Source: Solimonas terrae
GTDB taxonomy: Bacteria; Pseudomonadota; Gammaproteobacteria; Nevskiales; Nevskiaceae
Assembly (NCBI RefSeq): GCF_011067135.1
Contig: NZ_JAAMOW010000010.1
Location: 124,001 to 188,000, forward strand
Length of the DNA stretch: 64,000 nucleotides
Direction: 5' to 3'
Shown here: positions 8,945 to 17,148 of the stretch, in pieces
Position numbering within the stretch: the first letter of the stretch is position 1
How the letters are laid out: every line of letters begins with the position of its first letter
Notes under the pieces: model-generated
Databases searched by the model: none
Told to the model about the DNA's origin: nothing
What the model saw: only the letters and a program-made list of their open reading frames with translations
Position numbers and translations under genes: made by a program

Positions 8945-10302
8945 TGTCGCCATTGTCGCGCTTCGCCGTTGTCCTCTGCCTCAGCCTGCCCCTGTTCGCT
9001 GCCTGCAATCGCAGGCCCGCGGCACCGGAACCGGCTGCACCGGCGGCGGCGAAACCGGCCTTGAGCTTCGACGAAGGTCTCGCCCAGGCCAGGTCGCATC
9101 AGTCGCCGCTGATCGTCGATTTCCACGCGCCCTGGTGCTACTCCTGCTACTTCATGGCAACCAATATCCTGACCGGCGCCGACTGGGCGGCAGTCGAGAA
9201 GAAGGCCGTGGTCGTCGAAGTCGACGCCGACTCGCCCGACGGCGCGGCGCTGATGCAGAAGTACGGCATCAAGTTCCTGCCGAGCTATCTGGTGCTGAAC
9301 GCCGGCGGCGACGAACTGGGGCGCATCCTCGGCGAGAAGACCCGCGCCGAGTTCTATCCGCAGATCAACAAACTGGTCGACAGCGGCGAAACACTCGATG
9401 CCCTGCGTGCGACGGTCACGGACGGTGCCCCGACGTCGGTCGTCGCCGGCCGCAGCGTGCTGAAGTCCTATCTCGCGCGCTATGACGCCGCTGGTGGCCT
9501 GCAGTGGCTGACCACGCTGTCGGCCGACGCGAGCAAGGCGCTGCACGACGACACCGCCGCGGCGCTGACGATCGCGCGTCTGCAGTTTCTGCAGGCCAGC
9601 CAGCAGAACGATGGCGATGCGGTACTGCGCATCGGTGCGACCGTGCTGGCCGGCGATCTCGGGTGTGAACGGCCTTACGAACTCGACCGTTATTTCGAGT
9701 TCGCGTCGAAGCGGCCTGATGCGCACGCGCTGATTGCAGCACAGCAGCCGGCGGCGGAGAAGCTGGTGGCGACCGGCGTGTTCGGCGACCGCCCCTGCGC
9801 CGACAAGCGTTCCGCGGTGCTCTCGCTGGCCGACATCGACGACGCACTCGGCGACCAGACCGCCAAAAAGGCCTTGCTCGAGCGGGCGATCGCCGACGTC
9901 GAAAAGGACCTCGGCGGCGACCTGAAGAAGGATCGCAATCTCGACGACAACCTGCGCATCTACAACGACCAGCTTGCGGCGCTGACCGGCAACTACGCGG
10001 CCTACGACGCGCTGATGCCGCGCCTGATCGACGCCTGGCCGGATGACTACGTCTACGCCGCGCGCTGGGGCAAGAGCCTGCTCGCACGCGGCGACGCCGC
10101 GCAGGCCCTGCCGCAGTTCGAGAAGGCCGCCGAACAGGCCTACGGCATCAATCGTCTGCAGGTCGCCGAACAACGCGTCAAGGCCCTGCAGGCGCTGGAT
10201 CGCGACGCCGACGCCAGACGCGTCGTCGCCGACGCCCTGAAGGCCAACGGTCCCTGGTTCCCGGATGAAGCGGCCAGGCTGAAGGCACTGATCAAGGCCT
10301 GA
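8944..10302 (+). CDS. Thioredoxin-fold lipoprotein with helical repeat C terminus
   Basis: A 452-residue lipoprotein. The signal peptide ends in the lipobox LFAAC (Cys21), followed by a Pro/Ala-rich linker. Residues about 40-150 form a thioredoxin-like domain with the active-site motif APWCYSCYFM (C65, C68), resembling DsbD-gamma/thiol:disulfide interchange domains, so a periplasmic reductase or isomerase role is likely. The remaining ~300 residues are helical and TPR-like (KSLLARGDAAQALPQFEKAA near the C terminus), probably a binding scaffold. It is the last gene of the Cfa operon and is followed by a 9-bp hairpin (10308-10335). Confidence 0.8.
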   Translation: MSPLSRFAVVLCLSLPLFAACNRRPAAPEPAAPAAAKPALSFDEGLAQARSHQSPLIVDFHAPWCYSCYFMATNILTGADWAAVEKKAVVVEVDADSPDGAALMQKYGIKFLPSYLVLNAGGDELGRILGEKTRAEFYPQINKLVDSGETLDALRATVTDGAPTSVVAGRSVLKSYLARYDAAGGLQWLTTLSADASKALHDDTAAALTIARLQFLQASQQNDGDAVLRIGATVLAGDLGCERPYELDRYFEFASKRPDAHALIAAQQPAAEKLVATGVFGDRPCADKRSAVLSLADIDDALGDQTAKKALLERAIADVEKDLGGDLKKDRNLDDNLRIYNDQLAALTGNYAAYDALMPRLIDAWPDDYVYAARWGKSLLARGDAAQALPQFEKAAEQAYGINRLQVAEQRVKALQALDRDADARRVVADALKANGPWFPDEAARLKALIKA

Positions 10303-10318
10303 ATCCGGCCGGCGCGCG

Positions 10319-10347
10319 TCGCCAAGCGCGCCGGCTTCCGGTATAAA
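10319..10347 (+). promoter_or_regulatory. Likely purU promoter, overlapping a hairpin
   Basis: TCGCCA (10319-10324) and TATAAA (10342-10347) are separated by exactly 17 bp, giving 4/6 and 5/6 matches to sigma-70 consensus, 39 bp before the purU ATG. The -35 falls in the loop of a 9-bp stem (GCCGGCGCG 10308-10316 / CGCGCCGGC 10327-10335) that may end the upstream operon. Confidence 0.45.
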
Positions 10348-10385
10348 CGCGCCTCCCGCGGCGCTGCCGCAGGCCCAGCGCCGCC

Positions 10386-11255
10386 ATGACGACCGAACCC
10401 GATACCACCGCCCGCCTGCTGATCACCTGTCCGGACCAGCCCGGCATCGTCGCGGCGGTGACCACGTTCCTGTTCCAGCACGGCGTCAACATCACCGAGC
10501 TCGATCAGCATTCGACCGATCCGGAAGGTGGCCGCTTCTTCCTGCGGCTCGAATTCCAGACGCCGCATCTCGACGTGCCGCGTGCCGTGCTCGAAACCGC
10601 GTTCCGCGAAGCGGTCGCCAGCCGTTTCACGATGGACTGGCGCATCAGCTACGCCGCCGACAAGCCGCGTATGGCAGTGCTGGTGTCGAAGCATGATCAC
10701 GCCCTGCTCGAACTGCTGTGGCGCTGGCAACGCGGCGAACTGCGGGTCGACATTCCCGTGGTGATTTCCAATCACGCCGATCTGCGCGAGTCGGTGGAAC
10801 GTTTCGGCGTGCGCTTCGAACACGTTGCGATCGATGCCGCCACCCACGCCGATGCCGAGGCGAGGATGCGGGCGCTGCTCGCCGACCGCACCGACTTCAT
10901 CGTGCTCGCCCGCTACATGCGAATCCTTTCGGCAGATTTCGTCGCGCACTATCCGCATCGCATCATCAACATCCATCACAGCTTCCTGCCGGCGTTCGTC
11001 GGCGCCGATCCCTACCAGCAGGCGTACACGCGCGGCGTCAAGCTGATCGGCGCGACCGCGCATTACGTGACCTCGGATCTCGATCAGGGGCCGATCATCG
11101 ATCAGGACACCGGCCGCGTGTCGCACCGCCACGAAGTCCCGGACCTGCGTCGCCTCGGTCGCGATCTCGAACGTCAGGTGCTCGCGCGCGCCGTGCGCTG
11201 GCATGTCGAGGATCGCGTCATCGTCGACGGCAACAAGACCATCGTCTTTGCCTGA
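10386..11255 (+). CDS. purU: Formyltetrahydrofolate deformylase
   Basis: PurU hydrolyses 10-formyl-THF to formate and THF, balancing the one-carbon pool and supplying formate for purine synthesis. The 289-residue product has an N-terminal ACT regulatory domain (about 8-90; LLITCPDQPGIVAAVTTFLF) and a C-terminal formyltransferase fold with VISNHADLR, NIHHSFLPAFVGADPY and the DLDQGPIIDQD loop holding the catalytic His and Asp. Length is typical. It appears monocistronic with its own promoter. Confidence 0.95.
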   Translation: MTTEPDTTARLLITCPDQPGIVAAVTTFLFQHGVNITELDQHSTDPEGGRFFLRLEFQTPHLDVPRAVLETAFREAVASRFTMDWRISYAADKPRMAVLVSKHDHALLELLWRWQRGELRVDIPVVISNHADLRESVERFGVRFEHVAIDAATHADAEARMRALLADRTDFIVLARYMRILSADFVAHYPHRIINIHHSFLPAFVGADPYQQAYTRGVKLIGATAHYVTSDLDQGPIIDQDTGRVSHRHEVPDLRRLGRDLERQVLARAVRWHVEDRVIVDGNKTIVFA

Positions 11256-11314
11256 GCGCGGCGGCCGCGGCGTCGTTCACGACGGATTCACCGTGACGCG
11301 CCTTCAATGGTGCG

Positions 11315-12178
11315 ATGGCGACGCTCTGGCACTCGCTGAAGCAGGATCCGCAGCAGGCGCGCATGTTGTTGACGGCGCTCGCGCTCGGCGTGGCGATGGC
11401 GCTGGAAGCCTTGTGGCCGCGACGTGTCGCACAGCGTCGCCGGCGCTGGCTGGTGAACGTCGTGCTGGTCTTGCTGGCCGGTCTGCTGCTCAGTGTCCTG
11501 CCGATCGCCGCGATCGGTGTTGCCGCCTGGGCGCAGGCGCATCGGCTCGGTTTGCTCGCGATCCTGTCGCTGCCGCCGCCGGCCGCGATCGTGGTCGCGG
11601 TGATTGCACTCGACGCCGCGATGTACTGGCAGCATCGCTGCATGCACGGGCCGGACTGGCTGTGGCGTCTGCATCGTGTGCATCACAGCGACCTGGAATT
11701 CGACGTGACCACGGCGCTGCGTTTTCATCCCGCCGAGTTGCTGGCGGCCTGGACCTGGAAGCTCGCCGCGATCGTGCTGCTCGGCGCGTCACCGCTTGCG
11801 GTGCTGGTCTTCGAAACGCTGACCGGCATCTACTCGCTGTTCATCCACTCCAACCTGCATCTGCCCGAGCGCTGGGATCGCCGTCTGCGCATGCTGCTGG
11901 TGACGCCCGATCTGCACCGCGTCCATCACTCCGTGCGCATCGACGAAGGCAATCGCAACTTCGGCACGATTCTCACGCTCTGGGATCGCGTTTTCGCCAG
12001 CCACTGCGGCCGGCCGCTGGACGGCCACGATGGCATGCAGCTCGGCCTGCCGGTGTTTCGCGATGCAGACGCGCAGTCCCTGCCGGCCCTGCTCTGGCAG
12101 CCGCTGCGTGGGGCCGCGGGACCGGAGATCATGCCGACGGACGCTGCACCGAACGGCGGTCGCGACCGCGGTTCATGA
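11315..12178 (+). CDS. Sterol desaturase / fatty acid hydroxylase superfamily protein
   Basis: A 287-residue integral membrane di-iron oxygenase. The histidine clusters of the family are visible: HRCMH (after DAAMYWQ), HRVHHS, the single-His helix around IHSNLHLPE, and HRVHHSVRIDEGNRNFG. Several transmembrane helices precede them. Such enzymes hydroxylate or desaturate sterols, carotenoids or fatty acyl groups; the substrate is not evident. It overlaps the convergent LysR gene by 6 bp at the stop codons, so no terminator fits between them. Confidence 0.85.
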   Translation: MATLWHSLKQDPQQARMLLTALALGVAMALEALWPRRVAQRRRRWLVNVVLVLLAGLLLSVLPIAAIGVAAWAQAHRLGLLAILSLPPPAAIVVAVIALDAAMYWQHRCMHGPDWLWRLHRVHHSDLEFDVTTALRFHPAELLAAWTWKLAAIVLLGASPLAVLVFETLTGIYSLFIHSNLHLPERWDRRLRMLLVTPDLHRVHHSVRIDEGNRNFGTILTLWDRVFASHCGRPLDGHDGMQLGLPVFRDADAQSLPALLWQPLRGAAGPEIMPTDAAPNGGRDRGS

Positions 12179-13126
12179 GCGGTGCGCGCGGCGCCTGCCA
12201 GGCGCGACCGGCGGCAGGGCGTCGTCGACGCTGAGGGCGCTCGGGACGTGCTGGACGAGATGATCGATCAGCGCGCGCACCGAGGGCAGGGTCTCGCGAC
12301 GGCTGGCGAACACCAGATGGATGTCGCGTTCCGCCGAGCTCCAGTGCCTGGCGACGCGCAGCAGCGAACCGTCTTCGAGGCTGGGCCAGACCACGCGCAA
12401 GGGCAGCAGTGCGATCCCGACACCGCCGAGCGCGGCCTGCATCTGCACGGTGAAATCCGAGCACAGCATGCGGGGCCGGTGCGCCAGGCGGAAGCTGTCG
12501 CCGTCGCGGCTCAGCAATGACCAGCTCTGCTCCGGGCCTTCGCGCAGACCGCTGATCGTCGCCTGCGCGGCGAAGTGCGCCGGATCGTCGCCGGGCCGAT
12601 GCGTGGCGACGTAGTCCGGGCTGGCGACCAGCACCATGCGCCCGGACGCGATGCGGCGCGCGACGAGGCCCGGATCGCCGAGACCGGCGCCGCCAGTGCG
12701 CAGCGCGATGTCGATGCGCTCTTCAAGCAGGTTGATCACGCGGTCGGTGGAGTCGAGTTCGACGCGCACCTTCGGATACTGGCGCATGAAGTCGGCGATC
12801 AGGCGCGTGACGTAGAACTGCGCCATTGCCGAGGGGCAGGTCATGCGCACGGTGCCAGCCGGCTCGCTGCGCAACTGTTCGACCGCCAGCCTCGCCGCAT
12901 CGGCCTCGACCAGCATCGCCGCGCAATGCTCGTGGAATGCGCGGCCGGCCTCGGTCAGTGCGAGACGGCGCGTACTGCGCCGGAGCAGCCGCGTGCCGAG
13001 GCGATCCTCGAGCAGCGCGATGCGACGGCTGAGCTTGGATTTGCTGATGTGCGCATGCCGCTCGGCGGCGCTGAAGCCGCCGTGTTCGACGATCAGGGCG
13101 AAATAGCGCAGATCATTGAGGTCCAT
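12173..13126 (-). CDS. LysR family transcriptional regulator
   Basis: A 317-residue LysR-type regulator. The N-terminal winged helix is complete (MDLNDLRYFALIVEHGGFSA, then KSKLSRRIALLEDRLGTRLL and LTEAGRAF), followed by a periplasmic-binding-like effector domain (about 90-300). An AGGA Shine-Dalgarno lies 8 bp before the ATG. It is divergent from the AhpD-like gene at 13251 with 124 bp between; LysR proteins usually control such a divergent neighbour, and a 35-bp inverted repeat sits in that spacer. The last ~20 residues are Arg/Pro-rich and unusual. Confidence 0.92.
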   Translation of the reverse strand: MDLNDLRYFALIVEHGGFSAAERHAHISKSKLSRRIALLEDRLGTRLLRRSTRRLALTEAGRAFHEHCAAMLVEADAARLAVEQLRSEPAGTVRMTCPSAMAQFYVTRLIADFMRQYPKVRVELDSTDRVINLLEERIDIALRTGGAGLGDPGLVARRIASGRMVLVASPDYVATHRPGDDPAHFAAQATISGLREGPEQSWSLLSRDGDSFRLAHRPRMLCSDFTVQMQAALGGVGIALLPLRVVWPSLEDGSLLRVARHWSSAERDIHLVFASRRETLPSVRALIDHLVQHVPSALSVDDALPPVAPGRRRAHRS

Positions 13127-13154
13127 TCTGATCGTCCTATTTTCAGAACAATGA

Positions 13155-13189
13155 GTTGCAAAATTACCGGATTACGGTCTATTTGCAAC
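13155..13189. promoter_or_regulatory. Candidate LysR operator in the lysR/ahpD-like spacer
   Basis: Perfect 8-bp arms GTTGCAAA (13155-13162) and TTTGCAAC (13182-13189) flank a nested palindrome ACCG-GATTA-CGGT (13166-13178). The element is AT-rich in a GC-rich genome and lies between two divergent genes, as expected for a LysR autoregulatory/activation site. Confidence 0.55.
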
Positions 13190-13250
13190 ATCCGTATCGT
13201 CTGTTCCCGTCAAACACGCCCCGATGGGGCAACTTCCAAGGAGCAGCACG

Positions 13251-13688
13251 ATGGAACCTCGCCTCAATTTCTACAAAGCCAGCCCGAACGCGATGAAAGC
13301 GATGATGGGTCTCGAAGCGCACGTCGCGGCCAGCGGGCTCGAAAAGCCGCTCGTCGAACTGGTCCGTCTGCGCGCCTCGCTGATCAATGGCTGTGCCTAC
13401 TGCGTCGACATGCACACGACGGACGCGCGCAAGGCTGGCGAAACCGATCGGCGTCTGGCGACGCTTGCGGTCTGGCAGGAAGCGCCGTTGTTCAGCGACC
13501 GCGAACGCGCGGCCCTGGAATGGACCGAGGTGGTGACGCAGGTGGCGGACGGCCACGTGCCGGACGAGGTCTGGGCCCGCGTCAAGCCGCAGTTCACACC
13601 GGAAGAGATGGTCGATCTGACGCTGCTGATCTCGGCGATCAATGCCTGGAACCGCTTCGCGATCGCGTTCCGCAAGCAGCTGGACTGA
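13251..13688 (+). CDS. Carboxymuconolactone decarboxylase / AhpD-like protein
   Basis: A 145-residue protein of the CMD/AhpD family. The redox signature is present: C48-XX-C51-XXX-H55 in NGCAYCVDMHTTDARKAG, which in AhpD forms the alkylhydroperoxidase active site. The start at 13251 has a strong Shine-Dalgarno (AAGGAG) 7 bp upstream; the in-frame start at 13224 has none. Likely a small peroxidase or thiol-redox enzyme controlled by the divergent LysR protein. Confidence 0.88.
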   Translation: MEPRLNFYKASPNAMKAMMGLEAHVAASGLEKPLVELVRLRASLINGCAYCVDMHTTDARKAGETDRRLATLAVWQEAPLFSDRERAALEWTEVVTQVADGHVPDEVWARVKPQFTPEEMVDLTLLISAINAWNRFAIAFRKQLD

Positions 13689-13761
13689 GCGCTGCGGGCA
13701 GGGCGCGTCGTGCCGTCGGAAACCGCATCGGGCGGGCGCCGCTCGCGCCGGGGCGCCTCGC

Positions 13762-13793
13762 TCGCCAAGCGGATCACGAGATCCGCTTGGCGA
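13762..13793. repeat. Near-perfect 14-bp-stem hairpin over the 3' end of the GNAT gene
   Basis: CGCCAAGCGGATC (13763-13775) pairs exactly with GATCCGCTTGGCG (13780-13792) around the loop ACGA, and the flanking T/A extends the stem to 14 bp. It spans the stop codon of the minus-strand acetyltransferase. No T-run follows on either strand. Confidence 0.7.
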
Positions 13794-14208
13794 ACACCTG
13801 CTGGTGCTTGGTCGCAGCATAGCCCTGACGGCGATAGAACGCGTGGGCGCGCTCGCGGCTCAGATTGGAGCGCACGCGCACTTCGTGATGGCCGCGCTGC
13901 CGTGCCCAGTTCTCCGCCGCCGCGACCAGCGCCGCACCGATGCCGGTGCTGCGCAGCTGCTCGTCGACGACCAGTCCGGCGATTTCCGCGAAGCTTTCGC
14001 TTTCCAGCGAATGTCGCAGCATCACGTGCAGCCAGCCGGTGACGGCGTCATCGCTGACGGCCACCAGCACAGCGTGATCGGCCTTTGCGAGCAGGATATG
14101 CAGGCGTCTGCGATGCGCATCGGCGTCGTCGCGGTAGCCGAACATCGCCGACAGGCGGGAGATCGTCGGCGCGTCGTCGGGCGTCGCGACACGCAGGGTG
14201 TACTTCAT
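13774..14208 (-). CDS. GNAT family N-acetyltransferase
   Basis: A 144-residue GCN5-type acetyltransferase transferring acetyl from acetyl-CoA to an unidentified amine. It starts MKYTLRVATPDDAPTISRLS and has the acetyl-CoA-binding motif A, AGLVVDEQLRSTGIGAALV (Q/RxxGxG/A as RSTGIGA), and the C-terminal NLSRERAHAFYRRQGY segment. The start at 14208 has GGAGG 7 bp upstream; the longer open frame to 14304 lacks homology. It is convergent with the AhpD-like gene, and its last codons form one arm of a strong hairpin. Confidence 0.88.
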   Translation of the reverse strand: MKYTLRVATPDDAPTISRLSAMFGYRDDADAHRRRLHILLAKADHAVLVAVSDDAVTGWLHVMLRHSLESESFAEIAGLVVDEQLRSTGIGAALVAAAENWARQRGHHEVRVRSNLSRERAHAFYRRQGYAATKHQQVFAKRIS

Positions 14209-14327
14209 CGCAGCCTCCGGCCGGGCGGGTCGTTCAGCCGCCATTGTGCAGCGATGCGCGATACCGCGGCAGCGGCCGGGATCTGCGCGGCCGTGCCCGA
14301 TCACGCCTTCGAAGGGATATCAGAGCC

Positions 14328-15284
14328 ATGTTGAGCATCCACCGCAATGATCATCGCGAGCCCGTCGTCTGGCATGCCGGCGAGGATTTTCCCGCTGGTG
14401 CCGTCTGGTTCGATCTGTCGGCGCCGGACAGCGACGAGCTGCGACGCATCGAAGCGATGACCGGGTCCGCCGTGCCGAGACCCGAGCAGCTCAGCGCGTT
14501 GGGACTCGCACAACGCAATCGCGACGACGAGCACACCCTGCACATGCAGCTCACCTTGTTCGCGGACGAAGCCGGCGCCGTGGACACACCGCTTGGTATC
14601 GCCCTCGACGAGCGGTTCATGATCAGCCTCGCCTATACGCCCTCGTCGATCGTCGAACACGCCGGCAGCCAGTGGCGACAGGCGCGCGAGCAGACGCCGG
14701 CCTCGGCGTTCGCCATGCTGCTCGAAACCGCGATCAACGAGATCGCCGCACGGATGCAGCAGATCGCTGCCGATCTGGCAACGCTGTCGGACGAAGTGTT
14801 TGTCGAGCGTGCGCGGCGTACCGACGAGCTGCACGACATGATGCTTCGGGTGGGCCGGCTCGAAGGTCGGCTCGCACGCTTCCGGCCGTCGCTGCTCGGT
14901 TTCGCGCGCACCCTGGGTTTCGTCGACAACCGCGCACCGGACTGGCTGTCGAAGGCCGCGCGCTCGCGGCTCAAGGTGATCGCCAGCGATCTGAAGACGC
15001 TCGAAGAGTTCGACGACCAGCTGACCGAGAAACTGCAGTTCCTGCTCGACGCCATCCTCGGCTTCATCAGCACCGCGCAGAACGCGGTGATGAAACTGCT
15101 GACCGTGGTGTCGGTCGTCACCATTCCACCCGTCATCCTCGCTGGCGTCTGGGGAATGAACTTCCGGCACATGCCGGAACTCGACAAGCTCTGGGGCTAT
15201 CCGGCGGCGCTCACCGCATTGCTGCTGAGCATGCTGCCGCCGCTGCTGTGGTTCAGGCTGCGCGGCTGGCTGGGGAAGGATTGA
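14328..15284 (+). CDS. CorA/ZntB family divalent cation transporter
   Basis: A 318-residue CorA-superfamily transporter, a pentameric inner-membrane channel for Mg2+ (CorA) or Zn2+ (ZntB). A long cytoplasmic domain ends in a helical stalk (SRLKVIASDLKTLEEFDDQL), then two C-terminal membrane helices with the pore signature GVWGMNF (GMN at 276-278) between them. The loop MPELD follows the GMN motif, as in ZntB/CorA proteins. Start 14328 is chosen because upstream codons to 14085 overlap the GNAT gene and are not conserved. Substrate metal not decided. Confidence 0.9.
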   Translation: MLSIHRNDHREPVVWHAGEDFPAGAVWFDLSAPDSDELRRIEAMTGSAVPRPEQLSALGLAQRNRDDEHTLHMQLTLFADEAGAVDTPLGIALDERFMISLAYTPSSIVEHAGSQWRQAREQTPASAFAMLLETAINEIAARMQQIAADLATLSDEVFVERARRTDELHDMMLRVGRLEGRLARFRPSLLGFARTLGFVDNRAPDWLSKAARSRLKVIASDLKTLEEFDDQLTEKLQFLLDAILGFISTAQNAVMKLLTVVSVVTIPPVILAGVWGMNFRHMPELDKLWGYPAALTALLLSMLPPLLWFRLRGWLGKD

Positions 15285-15303
15285 GTGGAGCGGCCTTGCG
15301 CCG

Positions 15304-15487
15304 GAAATGGCGACGCGGACGTTGAAGTCCGCTGGCATTCGCTGAAATCGTGCGCTCGGAGCGGGGCCTCAACCCCGCTCGTTCGTGCGGCAGGAAGCGC
15401 CACTGGCGCTTCCTGAAATCCTGCACTCGACAATGGGGCCCCAGCCCCATTGGTTCGCCCGGCAAGGATTGCCACTGGCAATCCTTG
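15304..15487. repeat. Structured double-hairpin repeat: two full copies and a degenerate third
   Basis: Copy A (15344-15414, 71 nt) and copy B (15415-15486, 72 nt) each carry an 8-bp stem followed by an 11-bp stem. Stem 1 is GAGCGGGG/CCCCGCTC in A and CAATGGGG/CCCCATTG in B. Stem 2 is AGGAAGCGCC/GGCGCTTCCT in A and AAGGATTGCC/GGCAATCCTT in B, both with loop ACT. All seven base-pair differences between copies are compensated on the other arm. A decayed third copy lies at 15304-15343 with stem GCGGAC/GTCCGC. It sits between two convergent genes and has no T-run. Confidence 0.85.
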
Positions 15488-15498
15488 AAAGCCCGGGC

Positions 15499-17148
15499 TC
15501 ACTCCCAGACCACTTTTTCCTTGACGTTGGGCGCGTGCTTCTCGAGCAGCTCGCCGTACTTTTTCTCGACCTCGTTGCGCTTGACCTTCATGGTCGGCGT
15601 CATGATGTTGTTGTCGATCGTCCATGCGTCCCTGGCGACGATGATCTTGGCGATCTCTTCGTGGTTTTCGAGCGTGGCGTTGACGGCATTCATTTCGGCG
15701 ATCAGGCCGGCTTCGACTTCGGAGCGGGGCTTGCGGGCGCCGTCGGCGCTGAGCGTGACGATCATGATCGGCTGCTTGAGGCCGGTGCCGACGAAGCAGA
15801 GCTGGTCGATGTCGGTATCGCGCGACAGCGCGCCTTCGATCGGCGCCGGCGCAACGTACTTGCCCTTGAGCGTCTTGAAGATGTCCTTGGTGCGGCCAGT
15901 GATGTACAGATAGCCGTCTTCGTCGATGCGGCCCTTGTCTCCGGTGCGCAACCAGCCGTCGCTGGTGAACAGCTCGGCGGTCTTTTCGGCGTCGTGGTAG
16001 TAGCCCTGCGTGACGGCGGCATGCTTGAACTGGATTTCGCCGTCTTCGGCGATGCGCATGTCGGCACCGGGCTGTGCACGGCCCACCGAACCCCAGCGGT
16101 TGGCGCCCGGCAGGTTGGCAGTGGCGTAGATGTTGTTTTCGGTCATGCCGTAGCCCTGCAGCACGTCGATGTCGAGCCTGGCCAGCCATTTCATCAGCGG
16201 GATCGGCATCGGCGCGGCGCCGACGAACAGATAGCGGGCGTTCTGCAGGCCCATGCCTTTCTTGATCTTCTTCTTGATCAGCGACGACACCACCGGGATC
16301 TTCAGCAGGCGATCGAGTTTCTTCTGCGGCAGCTTCTTGAGGATGCCGGCCTGGAAGCGGCCGTAGACCAGCGGGACGCCGAAGAAGCGCGTCGGCGCGA
16401 CTTCCGGCAGCTGCTCGGCGAGCTTCTCGAGGTTCTCGAGGAAGAACACTTCGGCGCCGTAGTAGATCGAACCGAGTTCGACCGCGCCGCGTTCGAAGGC
16501 ATGGGCAAGCGGCAGGTACGAGAAGAAGCGCTCCTGGCCCTTGCCCGGCATCGCCTTGAGCATGCCCTCGCCGGCGAACAGCATGTTGCCGATCGTGATG
16601 ATCACACCCTTGGGGTTGCCGGTGGTGCCCGAGGTGTAGATCAGGGTGTAGATCGACGACGGATCGGGCGTCTGGTAGCCGGCGAACGGCTCGGACGCGC
16701 GCACCAGGTCGTCCCATTTGTGATCGCACTGGCCGACGCCTTCGTACGGGAAGCCGATCTTGATCGTGCCTTCCGGTACCGCGGCCATGAACTCGTCGGC
16801 GTCCGGCATCGGCCCGACGAAGATCGCCTTGGTGTCGGAATGCGTCAGGATGAACTTGACGGCGTCGCCCGACTGCTTCGGATACAGGCCGACACTGATG
16901 TAACCGGCCATCGCGATCGCCAGATCGGCGAGGAACCAGTGTGCGGTATTGCGGCCGGAGATTGCGATGCGCGAACCGGCCGGCAGACCGAGCTTGCGCA
17001 GCGCCGTGGCCATGCCGCGGACCTGGGCTTCGCATTCGGCAAAACTGTATTTCTTCCAGATGCCGTCGACCGGTTGATACAGCCAGGCCTTGTTCGGCTG
17101 CTCCTTGGCCCACTGCAGCAGCATTTCGACCGGATTCTTGAGAGACAT
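15499..17148 (-). CDS. Long-chain acyl-CoA synthetase (AMP-binding)
   Basis: A 549-residue ATP-dependent fatty acyl-CoA ligase of the FAA/long-chain type. It shows the P-loop-like motif YTSGTTGNPKGV, the adenylate motif QGYGMTENN, GWLRTGDKGRIDEDGYLYITGR and the LKTLKGKYVAP-type C-terminal hinge (IFKTLKGKYVAPAPIE). It activates free fatty acids for beta-oxidation or lipid synthesis and fits with the fad genes at 23.7-29.5 kb and the storage-lipid operon. The stop lies 12 bp beyond the double-hairpin repeat. The upstream frame beyond 17148 is unconserved. Confidence 0.93.
   Translation of the reverse strand: MSLKNPVEMLLQWAKEQPNKAWLYQPVDGIWKKYSFAECEAQVRGMATALRKLGLPAGSRIAISGRNTAHWFLADLAIAMAGYISVGLYPKQSGDAVKFILTHSDTKAIFVGPMPDADEFMAAVPEGTIKIGFPYEGVGQCDHKWDDLVRASEPFAGYQTPDPSSIYTLIYTSGTTGNPKGVIITIGNMLFAGEGMLKAMPGKGQERFFSYLPLAHAFERGAVELGSIYYGAEVFFLENLEKLAEQLPEVAPTRFFGVPLVYGRFQAGILKKLPQKKLDRLLKIPVVSSLIKKKIKKGMGLQNARYLFVGAAPMPIPLMKWLARLDIDVLQGYGMTENNIYATANLPGANRWGSVGRAQPGADMRIAEDGEIQFKHAAVTQGYYHDAEKTAELFTSDGWLRTGDKGRIDEDGYLYITGRTKDIFKTLKGKYVAPAPIEGALSRDTDIDQLCFVGTGLKQPIMIVTLSADGARKPRSEVEAGLIAEMNAVNATLENHEEIAKIIVARDAWTIDNNIMTPTMKVKRNEVEKKYGELLEKHAPNVKEKVVWE

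Noticed and set aside
15197-15498. C-terminal extension of the acyl-CoA synthetase through the repeat region
   Set aside because: That frame is a different phase from the synthetase; the true stop is at 15499-15501 after KEKVVWE, and the region is a structured repeat.
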